From Malaya genurostris (taxonomy: Eukaryota > Arthropoda > Insecta > Diptera > Culicidae), in NCBI RefSeq assembly GCF_030247185.1, contig NC_080570.1, positions 100,459,545 to 100,523,544 of the forward strand: DNA of 64,000 nucleotides, read 5' to 3'. Below are positions 26,919 through 40,330 of this stretch, piece after piece. Every line of letters begins with the position of its first letter. Within the stretch, counting starts at the first letter, position 1. The notes under the pieces were generated by a model that made no database searches, was not told the origin of the DNA, and was given only the letters and a program-made list of their open reading frames with translations. A program made the translations under genes and the position numbers.

Positions 26919-26995
26919 TATTTGCTCAGTTCGTCGAGCTGAATCGATTGGCATATGAAACTCGGCCCTCCGGGTCTCGGAAAATTTTTCTTAAG
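26740..26995 (+). repeat. Dispersed repeat with an embedded (AC)n microsatellite
   Basis: A 60-bp AC run at 26856-26915 lies between CAAAATCGGTCCAGCCATCT and TTTGCTCAGTTCGTCGAGCT. The left flank recurs at 43812-43870; a related right flank occurs near 26240. The microsatellite therefore belongs to a transposon-like unit and will not be a unique marker. Confidence 0.7.
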
Positions 26996-27016
26996 TTTGA
27001 GAGAATTCTATACCTA

Positions 27017-27420
27017 TCTATATATATAAAAATGCAGAGATCATTCTTTGTAATCGCATCACGTATGAACGGATGGACGAATTTACATGATTCTTTTATT
27101 GTTTGATTAGTTTGATTTTACCCCCACCGGGTTCGTACATAAAAAAAATTAGGAAAACTTGCCGGGAAAGTGGGAAAAATCCATAAAGTTGTTTTGTATG
27201 GACAATGGAATTTTCCACTGGAAAAGTCGCCAATGATTCCTAGATCTACGATTGATGTTTGGCGCGCAACGAGTTGCATACGTGCTTGGCCGTCGAAAGA
27301 AAGAATACTAGATCGTTGAAAGAATCTTTTGGCGCGCAACGAGTTGTTTTGTGTGAAGTTTCCGCATGCATACTAGATTAATGTTATTCGTCATTCCGAG
27401 CCACGTGCTTAATTGGGTAT
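27017..27420 (+). mobile_element. 5' end of a Helitron
   Basis: Begins A|TCTATATATATAAAAATG, the standard 5' terminus of insect Helitrons inserted between A and T. The following bases align with the Helitron at 16351-16640 (for example TTTGGCGCGCAACGAGTTG). No CTAG-type 3' end follows; the element is replaced by another repeat near 27460. Confidence 0.6.
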
Positions 27421-27502
27421 CAACATTATTGCTTACTAATATCGTTTTCGCTTGAGAAAACTGAAACTGACCCAGGGTATGTTAGTTTCATAAAACACTT
27501 TT

Positions 27503-28365
27503 GGCATTAAAAATGCCTTACTCTTCACTATACGGGGCCGGGTGTCAATTAAAAGTTTCAAAAATAGCCGCGTAACCTTTTTGTGTCATAATTTTGAACG
27601 TTAATAACTCGGTCATTTGTTGATGGATTGTTATAATTTAACAACCAATCGATTCGGAAACTTTTAACTTAAACATGTATGACGACGTCGTTTCAGTATT
27701 TCAATAGCATACTATTGAAAAAATGGTTGGAATCGACCTATGTTTTCATCCACCAATCCCTGCTTTACAAAATGACGTCAACTTCTTGTTCGGCATAGGA
27801 GGCTTTGCGTCATGCATAAAAAACACCGCATCGTTCTGCGTAGTATGAAGAGAAATCTATAAATATAGGCTGCACAATATTTCTTTGCCTAGTTGATGTT
27901 TGACTGCGAATGAAACAAGTAGCTCGTCCAGTGAGCTGACTGGATTGTATATGCGTTCACTTGCTGGATTGTCGCTTTTGCATTATGTGTTGGTGAAATT
28001 TCCTGCTGTCTGCACAACACCGCTTCGTGTTCGCTTGAATATCTTATATATCATCTAGCTATTGAAGAACCGAATCAGCGTGGTTATCGGTTCTTTTGAA
28101 ATATCCGATGTATTTAGCAAATTGTTGGTCGATTTTGCCATTAAAAATGCCTTACACTTCGCTTCCCGAGGCTGGGTGTCAAATTAAAACATGCTAAACT
28201 AATCGCTTAACATTTTTCTGCCATAATTTTGAACGCTCATACCTCAGTCATTTGTTGATGGATTTATATAATTCAACAACCAATCGATTCGGAAACATTT
28301 AACTTAAACTTATGAGAAAACGTCATTTGAATATTTCAATTGCATACCATTGGAAATTTGGTTTG
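27503..28365 (+). repeat. Direct 230-bp repeats around a 400-bp unit
   Basis: 27503-27730 and 28137-28365 are direct copies of roughly 75 percent identity, sharing CATTAAAAATGCCTTAC and TCATTTGTTGATGGATT. The 406 bp between contain a TATA-like CTATAAATATAG (27857-27868). The arrangement resembles a short terminal-repeat retrotransposon (TRIM), but TG...CA ends and target duplications were not found. A simple tandem duplication of a dispersed repeat is the alternative. Confidence 0.5.
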
Positions 28366-31300
28366 AATTTAGTGTTTTATTTTGGTTCTCTGGTAACTAT
28401 CAGGCCAATTTAGAATTATCGGCCAAAGATTTTTCGGATCTAATTTGCAGCGCTTGTTCCTCGATGATTTGTTAAATGATTTTCCTCATTTAAATGATTC
28501 CAAAGCTTCAATATAGTAAGCTTAAAAATGTTTTAATTTGTCAACGGATCGGTTTGCATACTTAAATCTCCATTCCCATACGAACAAAACGGTGGCGCGA
28601 AAATGGATTCAGTATAAAGTTGTGTTATTATGATAATCATAGAAACTTCTTCTTCATTATATGTGACTGAACAAGTTGTTTTCCCACCAGGAATTAAACG
28701 CTTCAAAAGATTCAAAATTAAATTCTGAAACTTCTAAAAACGGTCTCCTCGGTTTGGTAGTATAAATGAGTTCCACAGGCTCACATATACAGTACAATTA
28801 GATGCAATATCATATAGTATCAAATTGATCGTGAATAGCAACCCTCGTAGAATTTGGTAAACCGCCAGTTTCAGTTCAATTATTATTTGCTTCAAAACAC
28901 GCGTTGTAACTATGACAATGTTCATTCATGTGTTAATAACATCAAGTTACAATATGAACAAAATTTCTGAATTTTGTTGCGTATCCATTTTGTATATTCC
29001 TAATATGCCAAAGCGAAAATCAATGTAAGTAACTAAATATTTTATGCGGACTGTTTCACATTTTTCTTCCTCGTATTGTTGCCATATTATTTACCGACAC
29101 TTTCCGAAGATTATCGACGATTTTGAAGAAGGATTAATAAAATTACACTATTACTGAGCTTACTGGTACAACTTTTTTCGTTAAAATAAATAAAATCTTC
29201 TCTTGGATCGATTAACTGTTTATAAAATTAATAAGTTTGTACGTTTCTCGAAGATTATTGTCATAAAATAAAACAGTTTCATTTGTTCAGGATTAAATCT
29301 TTAGGTTGTTTGTATCTAAAATTGAGCTTTCAAGTAACTTTGAATTCTAGTTGAAGGACGTTATTCAAAATCTTAACAATGTAAAAAATTGTGGAAAGGG
29401 ATCAAAATTGAATATAATTAATTATCAAGAAAGAATCTAATTGTCAATTTTATCATTCGCCAACAATCTAAGCGCTTAAACTAGAGCAAGTTTGTAATTA
29501 GTCAATTGAAAAAGTTTTTAGTTTAGTGTATCATCATCTCTTTATTTTTGTATATATTATGAAGACCCTAGGAACGTTCCATTTTTAATGTTATTGTGCT
29601 CGGTCGTGTCTTGAATACAACCCTCTAATTTTTTTTAACAAAACTGTGTTCGTTTCGCACTTAGCAACGAGGATCTGAACAAACCTGATATAAAAACCAG
29701 GTTCGAAACTGATTCGATTTTTAGTTCAACAATGTTAAAACTAGGTTCGAAACTAGCTTCAAACAATCGGTTTGACAGCAGTTAAGGAGGAAACTGGGTT
29801 AAATTTAGAATTAAACAAAACGAGAAAAATGACTGGCGGAATATATACTGTTCTTGAAATAGGTAGGAGAAAAAGTTCTGATATCGTTCACCAGTTGATG
29901 GATTGTGTGTAATGGAGTCAGATGAATAATATTGGTCATTGTGAATGTAAGTTTAACAAATCTGAAAATCATTGAATCATTCAATGAAAAGATCATGCTG
30001 TAGAAGCGCTTAGAGATTTTCCTTGAATTTTGCTGATTAGATCAATGTTCAAGAGGATTACCATAATGGATTGAGGTTGACATTTTCTATGCATTATTCT
30101 GTGAAGAATGTTCAAATTTGTACGATCAATATCAAATTAAAATTTAAGCGTCGTCTCACCAAGCAACAAAAAGTACCACAGTACCTGAAAAATATCCACT
30201 ATAATAGAGCTATAGAGTAAGCGTGGCACTTTTTGGCAACTTGAACGCATTTCTGAGAAAACTTTGCCGCTACTTAAAAGCTTTACAAGGAACTGTTCAA
30301 AGTTAGTTCTGTTGTGTTGGGTGAATTCAAGTATGAGTAATTTCTTAAAAACGGACTGTTCAGAATACTTTGTAATTTTGGTTACTTTGGCTAAATACAA
30401 ATTGTAAATATATCCTACTCTACCAAATGAAGAACTCTAGAAAATAAACTTTTCAACATATTATTAAGTTTGTCAATACAAAACTCTGGTTAGTAAGCTT
30501 TTTCATCGATTACCGAAAGCAAGAATCATATCTGGAAGAGAAAACGTGGCACCTTATATCCTTTATGTTGAAGCCATTAGAGAGAGATCTCTGTCCAGTG
30601 CTTTGATACAAAGGATGAGATGATAATCTGTACCTTTGCTCATTTTTTGCTTAACAGAAATATTTCACATTTTCACATTAATTTTAGGTGATATTTCTGT
30701 TTTGGGCTGAAGCGAATGTGTGTCGAATTCCGTTGATCAGGTAGGTTAATCAGAAAAATAATGGAGAGAAACGTTAACCACTTAGTCGACAATTCTGCTA
30801 TTCGAAAACATAAATTCGAACAAATAATTTTTGGGCGAGACGAAGTTCGAAGCTAGTTTTTTTATACATAAAAAAAGGTAAAAGGCATTGCTGTTTTTTT
30901 TCAATTACGAGAAGTGGTATAATGCGATACATGGTATCTACACTCTTACAAAAAAAAACCTTCGTAAATCTCTTCATGCTATATTTTCTTGCGTGATGAC
31001 AAAAATTTTAATATGCTGTATATCAATGACATGTCACTGTTGAATATTTGTAAATTTAAGTAAATTTTGATGCTCATCTTATGTATAACTGTCAATATGC
31101 AAATTTCCATGCTGTGTATTTGTAACGACAAACGGGATAACAACTAAGTAATGCATTAGATACCAACAGAAGTGGATCAGTGCCATAGATAATTACACAT
31201 GACTGTTGGTATGTGAAAATTACGTGAGAAGTATGTAAAACTGGCGTATAATCAAAATTAATGGAACATAAATATCGTATTGTTAGAGTAATATTGCGTT

Positions 31301-33468
31301 TAAGCCATATATTTGAAATGTAAATGCACAAAAGCACTGCAGTTTGGTTGCATTATAGTTAGTTTGATGTGTTCATACAGCAGTGATATGTACATGTACA
31401 CCAGATGTACACCATCAAATTTTATATTCGCTTTGAATGCGCATACAAGGCAGATTTATGACTTTATCGTCCAAAGTCTGCTCTATGCATATAGGAAGAC
31501 TTGGTGGTTACTTGGGCCAGCATGAACAATTTTAAATATTAATATGTTATTATTGAATAACAGCTGTAATGTTATCAAAATACTGATATAATGCTTACGT
31601 TTTTTCTGAAATATCTTGACAGTTCATTTTGCCTCAATTCATAATAACCAAAACATAACATGAACGTGGAAAAAACATTGAATAGTTGGAACTAAAAAAA
31701 ATTTCCTCGAAGTGTTGTTTTACAATTCTCAAGTTGCGAGATGAGAATTGTTCTCATTGAATTTTCGGATGTGAGGACTTTATTGAACAATTAATAATGC
31801 TCTATGTGAATTTTTCGAATGAAATAAGCACGAGATTTGAATTGGACATATGTTATTTCATTCAGATATATCCTAATTTTTTCTACCAGATTCTCGGTCG
31901 CGTGTACCCTCGGGACCTATCATTACTAAGAGTATTTTCTAGTAATTCACGTTTTTTTTAATAACAGCATCAATAATGCAATCACCAAGCAATCAATTGC
32001 TGTATTTCTACAGCTGAATTTTGGAGCCTTCATTGAAATAAAACAAAAAATAGTAGCGGCGGAGGCTTAAATCGAGAATCTTTAGATAGAAAAAAAATCT
32101 ATTTATTTACTGAATCATAGTGTAATACATATAAATCCATAACGATAAATAGTACATAAAATTTCATGCAGTTGCATTTACTAGCTCAGTGCAAATTACA
32201 GTCAATGCTTAGAAAAAAATTCAAATGTGACATAAAATCAATATCGCAGAATGAAGATATTCTTGTGAAATCTAGTAATTTAACAAGTTAGGTTTCGTTG
32301 AATCGCATCGTATGTGGAATTAGGTCTTAAGGAAAAAGGAATAATATTTTTATGTGTTGCGTTGGAGACCTAATTAGGAATTTTATGTCGTTAAACTTAA
32401 ACTGACCCAGGGTAGTTCCATGAAACACTTTTCAACTGAGTTATGTTCGTACTTAGCAACAAGGGTGTGAGTAAACCCGATATAGAAATTAGGTTTGAAA
32501 CTGACTCGATTTTCAGTTCAATTACGTTGAAACTATGTTCAAAACTGACTCAATCGGCTGCGAAGTTTGTTGAAACAGGAAGGAAAACTTCCATAGAAGG
32601 ATCGCTAACCAAATCAATCGACACTTTTTGACCTCTTCACCAGAAAGTTGCATTCACAGTTAACTCAAGAAATAACCAATCCTCTTACTTTACATGGTAT
32701 GTGTCCAGAATTTTATTTTTGATGAGGTAAGTTCTATCGTCCCGCAGTTCATTTGAAATCGATCTTGAGCTGTTCAGAAATTATCGTTTGCGAATTTCTA
32801 CCAGTTCAAGTAATATCACAAAGAACAGAGTGAATTTATTTTCAGAAAATTGTTTAAAGTGTGCAACTGATAATACGATTAAATTTCCCTTTACGTTCAA
32901 TTATACACGCATTAATTTCCATTGTATGCGAGCTCTATAGGCGAATCGCTACTTGGTGATGACGTGTCAAAACGGTGCTAAAATTTCCTACACATATTGA
33001 AATCGAATAAAATTTGAAAACTCTCCAAATTATTTTTCATCGATCAATGATTTGGGTTTGTAGTCTAATTTTCCTATAGATAATGGTTCCTAATAGATGC
33101 AATATTCATTACACAGTCGCATCATGGCATATCAAAGTAATTACACAACCAATCTAATTCAAAAAATTCAAGAATCTCGAAGTTATTATTGTTTAAGTAT
33201 CTGACGCTTACCCCAATTCGATAGGACAATTATGCGCAGGATAGTAGTATAAGTTTTGGGTGATTTTTCACGTTTCTATACTTATTCTTCCTGATCGATT
33301 TGGCATACAAAAGAGAAAAGATCTCTTCAACGTGCCCTCCGTCTTTCAACTTAACGTAAAGATATCAAATTGAAATAATGAGTTTACCCTGTCACTCAAA
33401 ATTACACCTGGTAAGTAGACTTTGCACCTATCACAATGTAGGATATTGAATGTTCAAGTATCTTCAAC
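28366..33468. other. Stretch without a recognised gene
   Basis: No coding frame supported on either strand. A dispersed repeat is present twice in the same orientation (about 29645-29790 and 32445-32570), both with TAGCAACRAGG, AAACCYGATATA and AACTGAYTCGATTTT-type blocks. The second is joined to a CTGACCCAGGGTAGTTCCATG segment that also occurs near 27466. The rest is AT-rich single-copy-looking DNA. Confidence 0.5.
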
Positions 33469-33474
33469 TTTATT
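33469..33474 (-). terminator. Candidate polyadenylation signal of the Sox gene
   Basis: AATAAA on the minus strand, about 160 bases after the Sox stop codon. Confidence 0.4.
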
Positions 33475-33634
33475 CTTCGACAGCTGTTCTCTGAGCTGCA
33501 AACTTATTGGTACTGACAACTATTGTTTTGTAAATTTTTCGTACTCCATTTCAATAAGATAAACAAGTTCATAAATGGTGAATTACTATTATTATTTAAA
33601 CATTATCTTTGAGATTTTTTTCCCTCCATTCTTC

Positions 33635-35033
33635 TCATGAGCTTGTTCCGTAGCCTCCAGTACCCCAACTATTGTAATATGATGGTAAATGCGACGCCAT
33701 GGTCGTATGATGATGGAGGTGATGATGGTGTAGATGGGAATGATGTTGAGGCGATACAGAATGCATCGAATTTGTGGAAGCTATAGCAGAGGCGGAGTGC
33801 GAACTTTCGTAGTACAGTCCGGCGGAATTCGTTGAGCTTGGATCGAGGATAGCTGATGCTACGATCGATGAGCCGCCAGCTACAGAATCAGTAGTAATCA
33901 CATCTGTCGGTTGGCCGCTCGGAGATGGGGAGGATTGTTGTTGGTGATGATTGTGATGATGGTGATGGTGAAGTAGTGAATCACTCAGGGCAAGGGAGGA
34001 GGCTTCAGATTTGCAAAATTGCGAGAGTGATTTTTTGCCTATCGATTGACTGTCGAGGTATTGCTCAATGTCAACCTGGTCCTGGTCCAGTGGAGATATC
34101 AGGTAACTTTGGTTGGGAATCGATGTAATGGAGGAATAGTCTGGTGGAAGATTAGGAATTGGAGATGCTGGAAGCGTTGGCTGTAGGGTGACTGAGTTCG
34201 CATGATGATAGGAAGGAGTAGTTGAACTGGAATCATGCAGCTGATTCGAAAAGGTTCGGTAAAAATCTTTACTGGTGCTTTGAGTGGTGAAGGCCGAAGA
34301 ATTCGTAAGTGAGTTAGCATTGTAGCCACCGTTCACATGCAGCGAACTCCAGTGTTCATTACGATAATCCATTGATGGACAATTAGGGTAATCATTTCGA
34401 TTGAAGTAATTTACCGGAGAATCATTGCTAGATATTCTGGAATGTGGTGAAAACGACTTGACGTTGGTTAGTCCAGTATATGGAGTTGTCGGTGGAGTTA
34501 ACGGTTGTCCTTCGGTCGAAGAATGGATTGAAGTTGCGCCAGGACTTTGTGGACTGCATGGAGACTCTATGTCACATGACATTACATTGTAATATCGGTT
34601 GACTAGTTCGCTGTTGCCGAGCTTTGCCGAAGAGTCTCTACTAAGTGTGTAGACTGGATATTGCTCAATAGATGACGTAGACGATGATGGTGTTAACATA
34701 TCTGACGGCTGTCCAACTTTGACCACAGTTTGCTGATTCATAAACTCATATTCAATGTTTAAACTAGAACTCGACTGAGCTTTCAGTGAGTTTGTTCCTT
34801 TTGTTTTGTTGACAGTAGTACTTGAACTCTTTTTTGTACGTGGTTTTGGGGGTGGGGGAGGACTGCTAGATTCCTCGCAGTCATCATCGCAACAGTGTTT
34901 ACCGTGTTTACCGAACTTCTTAGACTTTTTTCGTCTCGGTTGGTACTTATAGTCGGGATGTTGACTCTTATGTGTCATTCGTAGTTTTTCTGCTTGCTCT
35001 ATAAAAGGAAGTTTATCTTCGGCTGCAAGGTTT
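33635..35033 (-). CDS. Sox100B: Sox100B (SoxE), terminal coding exon
   Basis: The exon starts after an acceptor TTCTTACAG (exon base 35033), completes a split Lys codon and continues [20 protein letters not shown], the second half of an HMG box, followed by [15 protein letters not shown], which is diagnostic of SoxE proteins. The remaining 430 or so residues are low-complexity: a Cys/Asp patch, a proline run, Ser/Thr-rich segments with several SP/TP motifs, a His run ([12 protein letters not shown]) and a His-rich C-terminal part. SoxE proteins normally have a C-terminal activation region here. The stop is at 33635-33637. In flies Sox100B is a nuclear DNA-binding regulator of male gonad and gut development. 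The preceding HMG exon is at 52814-52960. Confidence 0.92.
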
Positions 35034-35541
35034 CTGTAAGAATAAATGAAAAAAATTAATGAAACAGAAGCAAAGATAGTAACGACAATTTTCCTAGGTA
35101 CAATTATAATATCAGTGATTTAGAAATAAGTGTTGGAAAAACCATAAATTTTGAGTTATGAATTGGGATATTGGTTGTGAGATCTCCCCTAACTTTTATA
35201 AGTCTAAAGCTATTTCATTCGATTTGGCGAACACGTGTGTAAACAAAAACCAGCGTGGTTAGCTTGTGAGGAACATTTCTTTGTTGAATGTACGCTATCT
35301 AAATCATTTCTTCCGATGTTCAAGATAAGAATATTTGATTAACTCTTTGACTCGATATTATTTATGTAAGGGTATTCTCCCCCATTATTTACACTGCGCA
35401 TTTGACTTTTGTTATGAGAATTAAAAGATAACACGTAATATTCAGTTTTGTTCAGTTGGATAAACTTTAAATTTATTTTTATTTTGACTTTAGACTAGAA
35501 GTAGGCTTAAAGTTACTATTTGAGAGTCAAAAATATATACA

Positions 35542-35783
<242 letters not shown>

Positions 35784-37010
35784 GTGAGCTAAAAATTTAT
35801 TTCAATCGAAAGAAAACAGTATAATATACTGATAGATAGTCAATTCCGACTAATTGCTGTCTGTGTCGAAAGTAAGCATGCGTTTGCGACCCTCCTGACG
35901 ATTGATGTTGGCAGAACCTTCCGGTCGTGGATTATAAGCTCTATGGTGTGCTCTATATATTATCAACTGCATTTGCGCTTGTTTTGCCAGCCAAGTCATG
36001 ATCGTAACAAAATCTGGTAACGAGGCATTATTTGCAAATTGAATGTGAGGTTAATTGCACAAGAAATAAAAACAACTGTACGGAGACGGTGAGTTATAGC
36101 GATAGTAATTGGAGCGTTTGAATTCTCTCACAGAGTTATCTCATCATGCCAAATGCATTTCAACTGAAAAAAGTGGTATAATTAATTAATGCTAATTCAT
36201 AGATTGAATATAGATTAAAGCTGTCATTAAATGACCTACACGATTCGATTTGATTCTTGTTGCTCGAATATTTTGCTGATTAAAATATTTGAAAATCTTT
36301 ATTCAGTTCTGTATTTAATCCGTAATCAATAACATCAATATCATCAAAAATGTCAAGTGAGTTCAATATATGAAATGTTTTGTGTTCTTCGTGAAGCGTC
36401 AAGAAGTTCCGCTTTTTTATCCACAGAGTGATGCAATTATGACTTATAACCGTATTTAATGTTGGATTTAAAAAAATACCGTCCTTTGAGTATTGAATAA
36501 AAACGTTTGTTCGCCCAGCATCTTTTTAGAGTAATAGAGGTCAAAGACTCCAAAACGGTATTCAAGCACTTTTCTCAAAGACGGTTCAACCGATTTTTAC
36601 AAACAAAAGGTCGAAAATAAAAGTATTTCGGAACTATGTATATTTTAATCCGACGTTGCAAAAACGAAAATTCTTCTAACCTTGGCTCAAAACGGGGCTA
36701 CCACGTTTGGCATAATAATTATTTGGCATAATGGTCATTTGGCATAACAGTTATTTGGCATAACAGATGAACATGCTGCTTAATACAAATTGTTCCAATT
36801 TACTGCATTTTGAAAGGTCTAATGCGGCTACGCCGCATCGTTTTTAATGACCTGATGTCAGACCTCGCTCGAACTTAACTGAGGGATAGCTTCTAGCTTT
36901 GGGTAATCCGGGCGAATACCCGCAACTAGACAGAGGTGATTTCTGCGGGGGCGCTGCCTCTCGCAGTGGCCAGCGCTTCCGACGGCGGGTCCCCGGCGCA
37001 TCATTCATCT

Positions 37011-39095
37011 CATTTGTAAGGACGTTACTTTAAAAACCTGATTTGGCCACCAAAATCACTACGATTTATTCATATTGCTGCTTAATTCACCTTGCTCCAC
37101 ATTGGGAATTGATTCACATTCCTTGGAAATTAAAATAATAATTAAAAAATCAGCTAAAAACACTTCTAATATGTTCACTACTGTGCTCCTAATTTCATCT
37201 CAAAGGATTTATATTCATCCTATCGTTGGTCCTTTATTCGTCCCATAAATTAGAAATGACGACAGCAATCAAAACCAAAATATTGCACTATTACACTCTC
37301 AGGTTCAAAATGTCAAAATTTTCCTTAAGAAGGGCCTAATGTCAACTATGACACAACACACGATATTTAAAAAAACAGTTTGGAATCATTTCGACGTTTA
37401 AAATTTTTTGGATCGTTTTTATTACCTTTTGTTTCAAATTTAAAATGTTACTCTGAAGTTAATTTGAAGAACTTAAAAAAAATGAATTGTTACTATTTAG
37501 GCATCAACACATGGATCAATAAGTCCCGAGACTAAAGCAAAGATGGCGCTCGTAGTAAACCAGTAACCACGTCTTTCTAGAGTACTAACCTTTGCTTGAA
37601 ACGGGTCAAAATTTTAAGTCGATCCGACCAGAAACAGCTGAGTTATCGAGGTTGGAGTAAAGTCGTTTTGTAGTTTGTTTAAAAAATGAAAAAAGCGAGT
37701 TTCGTGTTTTGATAAAACATTGTTTTTTAATGGGTAAAAACACCGTGCAAGCGAAACAATGGATTGAAAAATGTTATCCGGACTCTTGTCCATCAAAAGC
37801 AACGATTTGTCGGTGGTTCGCCGAGTTTAAACGTGGTCGTACCGACACAAATGACGCGGAACGCTCGGGTAGACCTGTGGAAGCCGTTACACCGGAGTGA
37901 AGTGACAAAAATTATAATGAAAGATCGTAAATTGAAGCTCCGTGAGATTACTGGGATGAAACAGATATCATATGGAAGTGTATTTACTATCCTTCATGAA
38001 AAATTGAGCATGAAAAAGGTTTTTTCCAAGTGGGTGCCGCGATTGCTTTCGATGGAACAAAAACAGCAACGAGTCGATGATTCAGAAAGCAGTTTATCGA
38101 AAAAAAACATTGGAACCATTATATCACCCTAAAAGGTGATTATATTGATGAATAAAAAAAATTTTGCAAAAAAAATGTTGTTTCCATTGTTAGTCTCGGG
38201 ACTTATTGATCCATGTGTTAGCCCTCCTAAAAAAACAAAATGCAGAACCAGAGATGCCATTTATACAGATTTATCTGTATTGTATAGATTTTTGCGTTCG
38301 CATACTGATTTAAATCAGATTACAGATTTTATACAGATTTTCTAAATTTAATACAGATTTGTTAAGGTTCATAAAAAGTGAGAAGTAAAACGTTAGACTT
38401 TTCTCTCTGAGTATCTATTAGTATTTGATTGCAGTACTTCTTTAAAAGTTTATTAATCAACGGACAAATCACATGTTGAAATGGATATCTTTTGTGCAAA
38501 TGTCTGATGATGAACACTGATAAACATTTATATTAGAATTTAAAACCAATTTGAATTTGATTTGAATTTGAATTTGATTCGTTTTATTAGTGAAAACAGA
38601 TAGAGCAGATACATATTTTCTATGAAAATATCTGGCATCTCTGTGCACAGCCGATGAAACACACACATTTAACAGTGTTATGGTGACATATAGCGGAAAG
38701 AAACCAGTGCTAGTAGATTTGCCACAATGGTTATTTGATTAGTAATTAACACACTCTATTTGGTACTATTAGAATCCGAAACAGTTTTATTTATATATAG
38801 ATATCAATGATATAATTAAACGAATGACACGGATACCAAAAAATACTTGTTGATGATAATTTAAAGAAGAAAAAATAAAGTTTTTTATTTAACATTATGA
38901 GAAAACTTGGCAACCTTGCGATACGAAATGAGATGAAAAAAAAGTGCAACAAGTGAATTAAGTGCAAATTGTCATCTCATATTTTTCATTGCTTCTATTG
39001 CTTATCAGATAATTTCAGAAGTCTTTAATCGTTGAATAAACAAGTGGAAAGTGAACATTACTAACTATAAAGTCATCCAACATTGAATAGTGGTG
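37011..39095. mobile_element. MITE family 1, copy 2 (inverted, truncated)
   Basis: Reverse-complement match to 4865-6360 through most of its length (for example CATCTCATTTGTAAGGACGT at the start, TTTTCTCTCTGAGTATCT, and ATCTCTGTGCACAGCCGATG). Both terminal inverted repeats are missing. A mariner is inserted at 37507-38218. Unlike copy 1 it has no palindrome. Confidence 0.8.
37507..38218 (+). mobile_element. Deleted mariner element, copy A
   Basis: Terminal inverted repeats ACACATGGATCAATAAGTCC...; right flank TA (38219-38220), left flank CA, presumably a mutated TA. It encodes only the N-terminal transposase region in broken frames: QAKQWIEKCYPDSCPSKATI (from about 37709), then a shift into the frame with KLREITGMKQISYGSV. 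The catalytic DD34D region is deleted; the next recognisable piece is the YHPKR-less C-terminal end before the right repeat. The start region has lost one base relative to copy B (ATGAAAAAAGCG versus ATGGAAAAAATCG). 712 bp compared with about 1.3 kb for complete mariners. Confidence 0.9.
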
Positions 39096-39779
39096 TAATT
39101 ATGTGAAATTACTGCTATTTCACCTAATATTATCGAAATATTTGGACCAAATATAAAATTCACATATTTCGTTTCCTTGCACAACATCACTCGATCGAAA
39201 CACAAACGAAAATTTACATTAGATTAAAATATTGCAAATCAAATTATTATTATGACAAATGGCATTATGCTAAATGACCATTATGCCAAAAGACCATTAT
39301 GCCAAATAACCATTATGCCAAACAGTGTTATGCCAAACGGTATTATGCCATATGACCTTATGCCAAACGGGCCGCCCCCCTCAATACTATTTCGGTTTGT
39401 AGGCTATACTAGTTTAAGCTTGAACAAACTTTTCTGTTGCTATATACCATCTTAATATTGTAGAGAATTTGAGTAGTATGAGAAAAGCATCAACACCACT
39501 TTGTGGATTAAAACAGTTTTCTATTTGAGACACCATATGTTTCAGATACAACCCGTGTAAAAAAATAGTGCAATGCCATAAAAAGAGTCCTGTGCACATT
39601 CTTTCAAATACATTCAATTGCATTAACTTCAACATTGTTTCCAAGCACAACTTGATTGTTTAGCACTCTTACCTCTAACTACTAAATAGAGCCAAAAATT
39701 CGCTTATGTAAGAACATCGACATTTTCAATGTGCTCTAAGTACAAACATAGAATAACCCCTAAATGATTGTCGATATTT

Positions 39780-39819
39780 TCGTTAAAAGTTGGTGGAATT
39801 CTATCTATTGAACTATCTA
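39780..39819 (+). repeat. 40-bp target-site duplication, left copy
   Basis: TCGTTAAAAGTTGGTGGAAT and the next 20 bases are identical to 43634-43673. The two copies flank the LOA-type element. Confidence 0.85.
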
Positions 39820-40330
39820 TCAGGAATCAGGAATCAGAACAAATTGGCTCAAATGGCACGTTCCCCTTGATATTCGGAGATTTGTGCCTTGCCATCAATT
39901 TGTTTTTAGCATCATTTTCCCGATATATAAGAGGGAAGGATTGAAAGGAAATGGTAAGGGTTGGACTAGGAGGATGGGAAAAATTGACGACACAAAAACA
40001 CATAAAAGCAGAAGTAAATTCTGCACCCCTAAGGGATGCTGAACAATCTGCTGAGGATCACATTTAGTGGAAGCAGAAGGAAATTCTGAACCTCTACGAG
40101 GTCCCGAACAGTCTGCTGTTAATAAAACCTCCAACCCCCGAGAGGATTTAGAGATCTTACAAAAGCGACACCATTCTGCACTCCCGGAAGAATGCAGAAC
40201 GACTCGCAGTATGTACGAGCAGAAGTAAATTCGGTACCCCCCAAAGGATGCCAAACAATCTGCTAAACCCTATTTAAGGTGAATACAAAAGGGATTCATT
40301 CACTCCAGGAAGAACGATGAACCCTTCTGA

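Larger units (their letters stand above)
36694..39380. mobile_element. Foldback element with TTTGGCATAA subrepeats
   Basis: The left end has GGGGCTACCACGTTTGGCAT followed by three further TTTGGCATAA units (to about 36763). The right end (39252-39380) carries about eight units in inverted orientation (TTATGCCAAA) and closes ACGGGCCGCCCCCC. So the termini are long inverted repeats built of tandem 15-17 bp units. A GC-rich block (36820-37005, with GCGGCTACGCCGC) follows the left end. The interior carries a copy of MITE family 1 with a mariner inside it. No transposase and no convincing target duplication were found. Confidence 0.65.

Noticed and set aside
36820..37005. GC-rich block considered as a CpG island or rRNA fragment
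   Set aside because: No similarity to rRNA is evident and it lies within a transposon nest; probably part of the foldback element.
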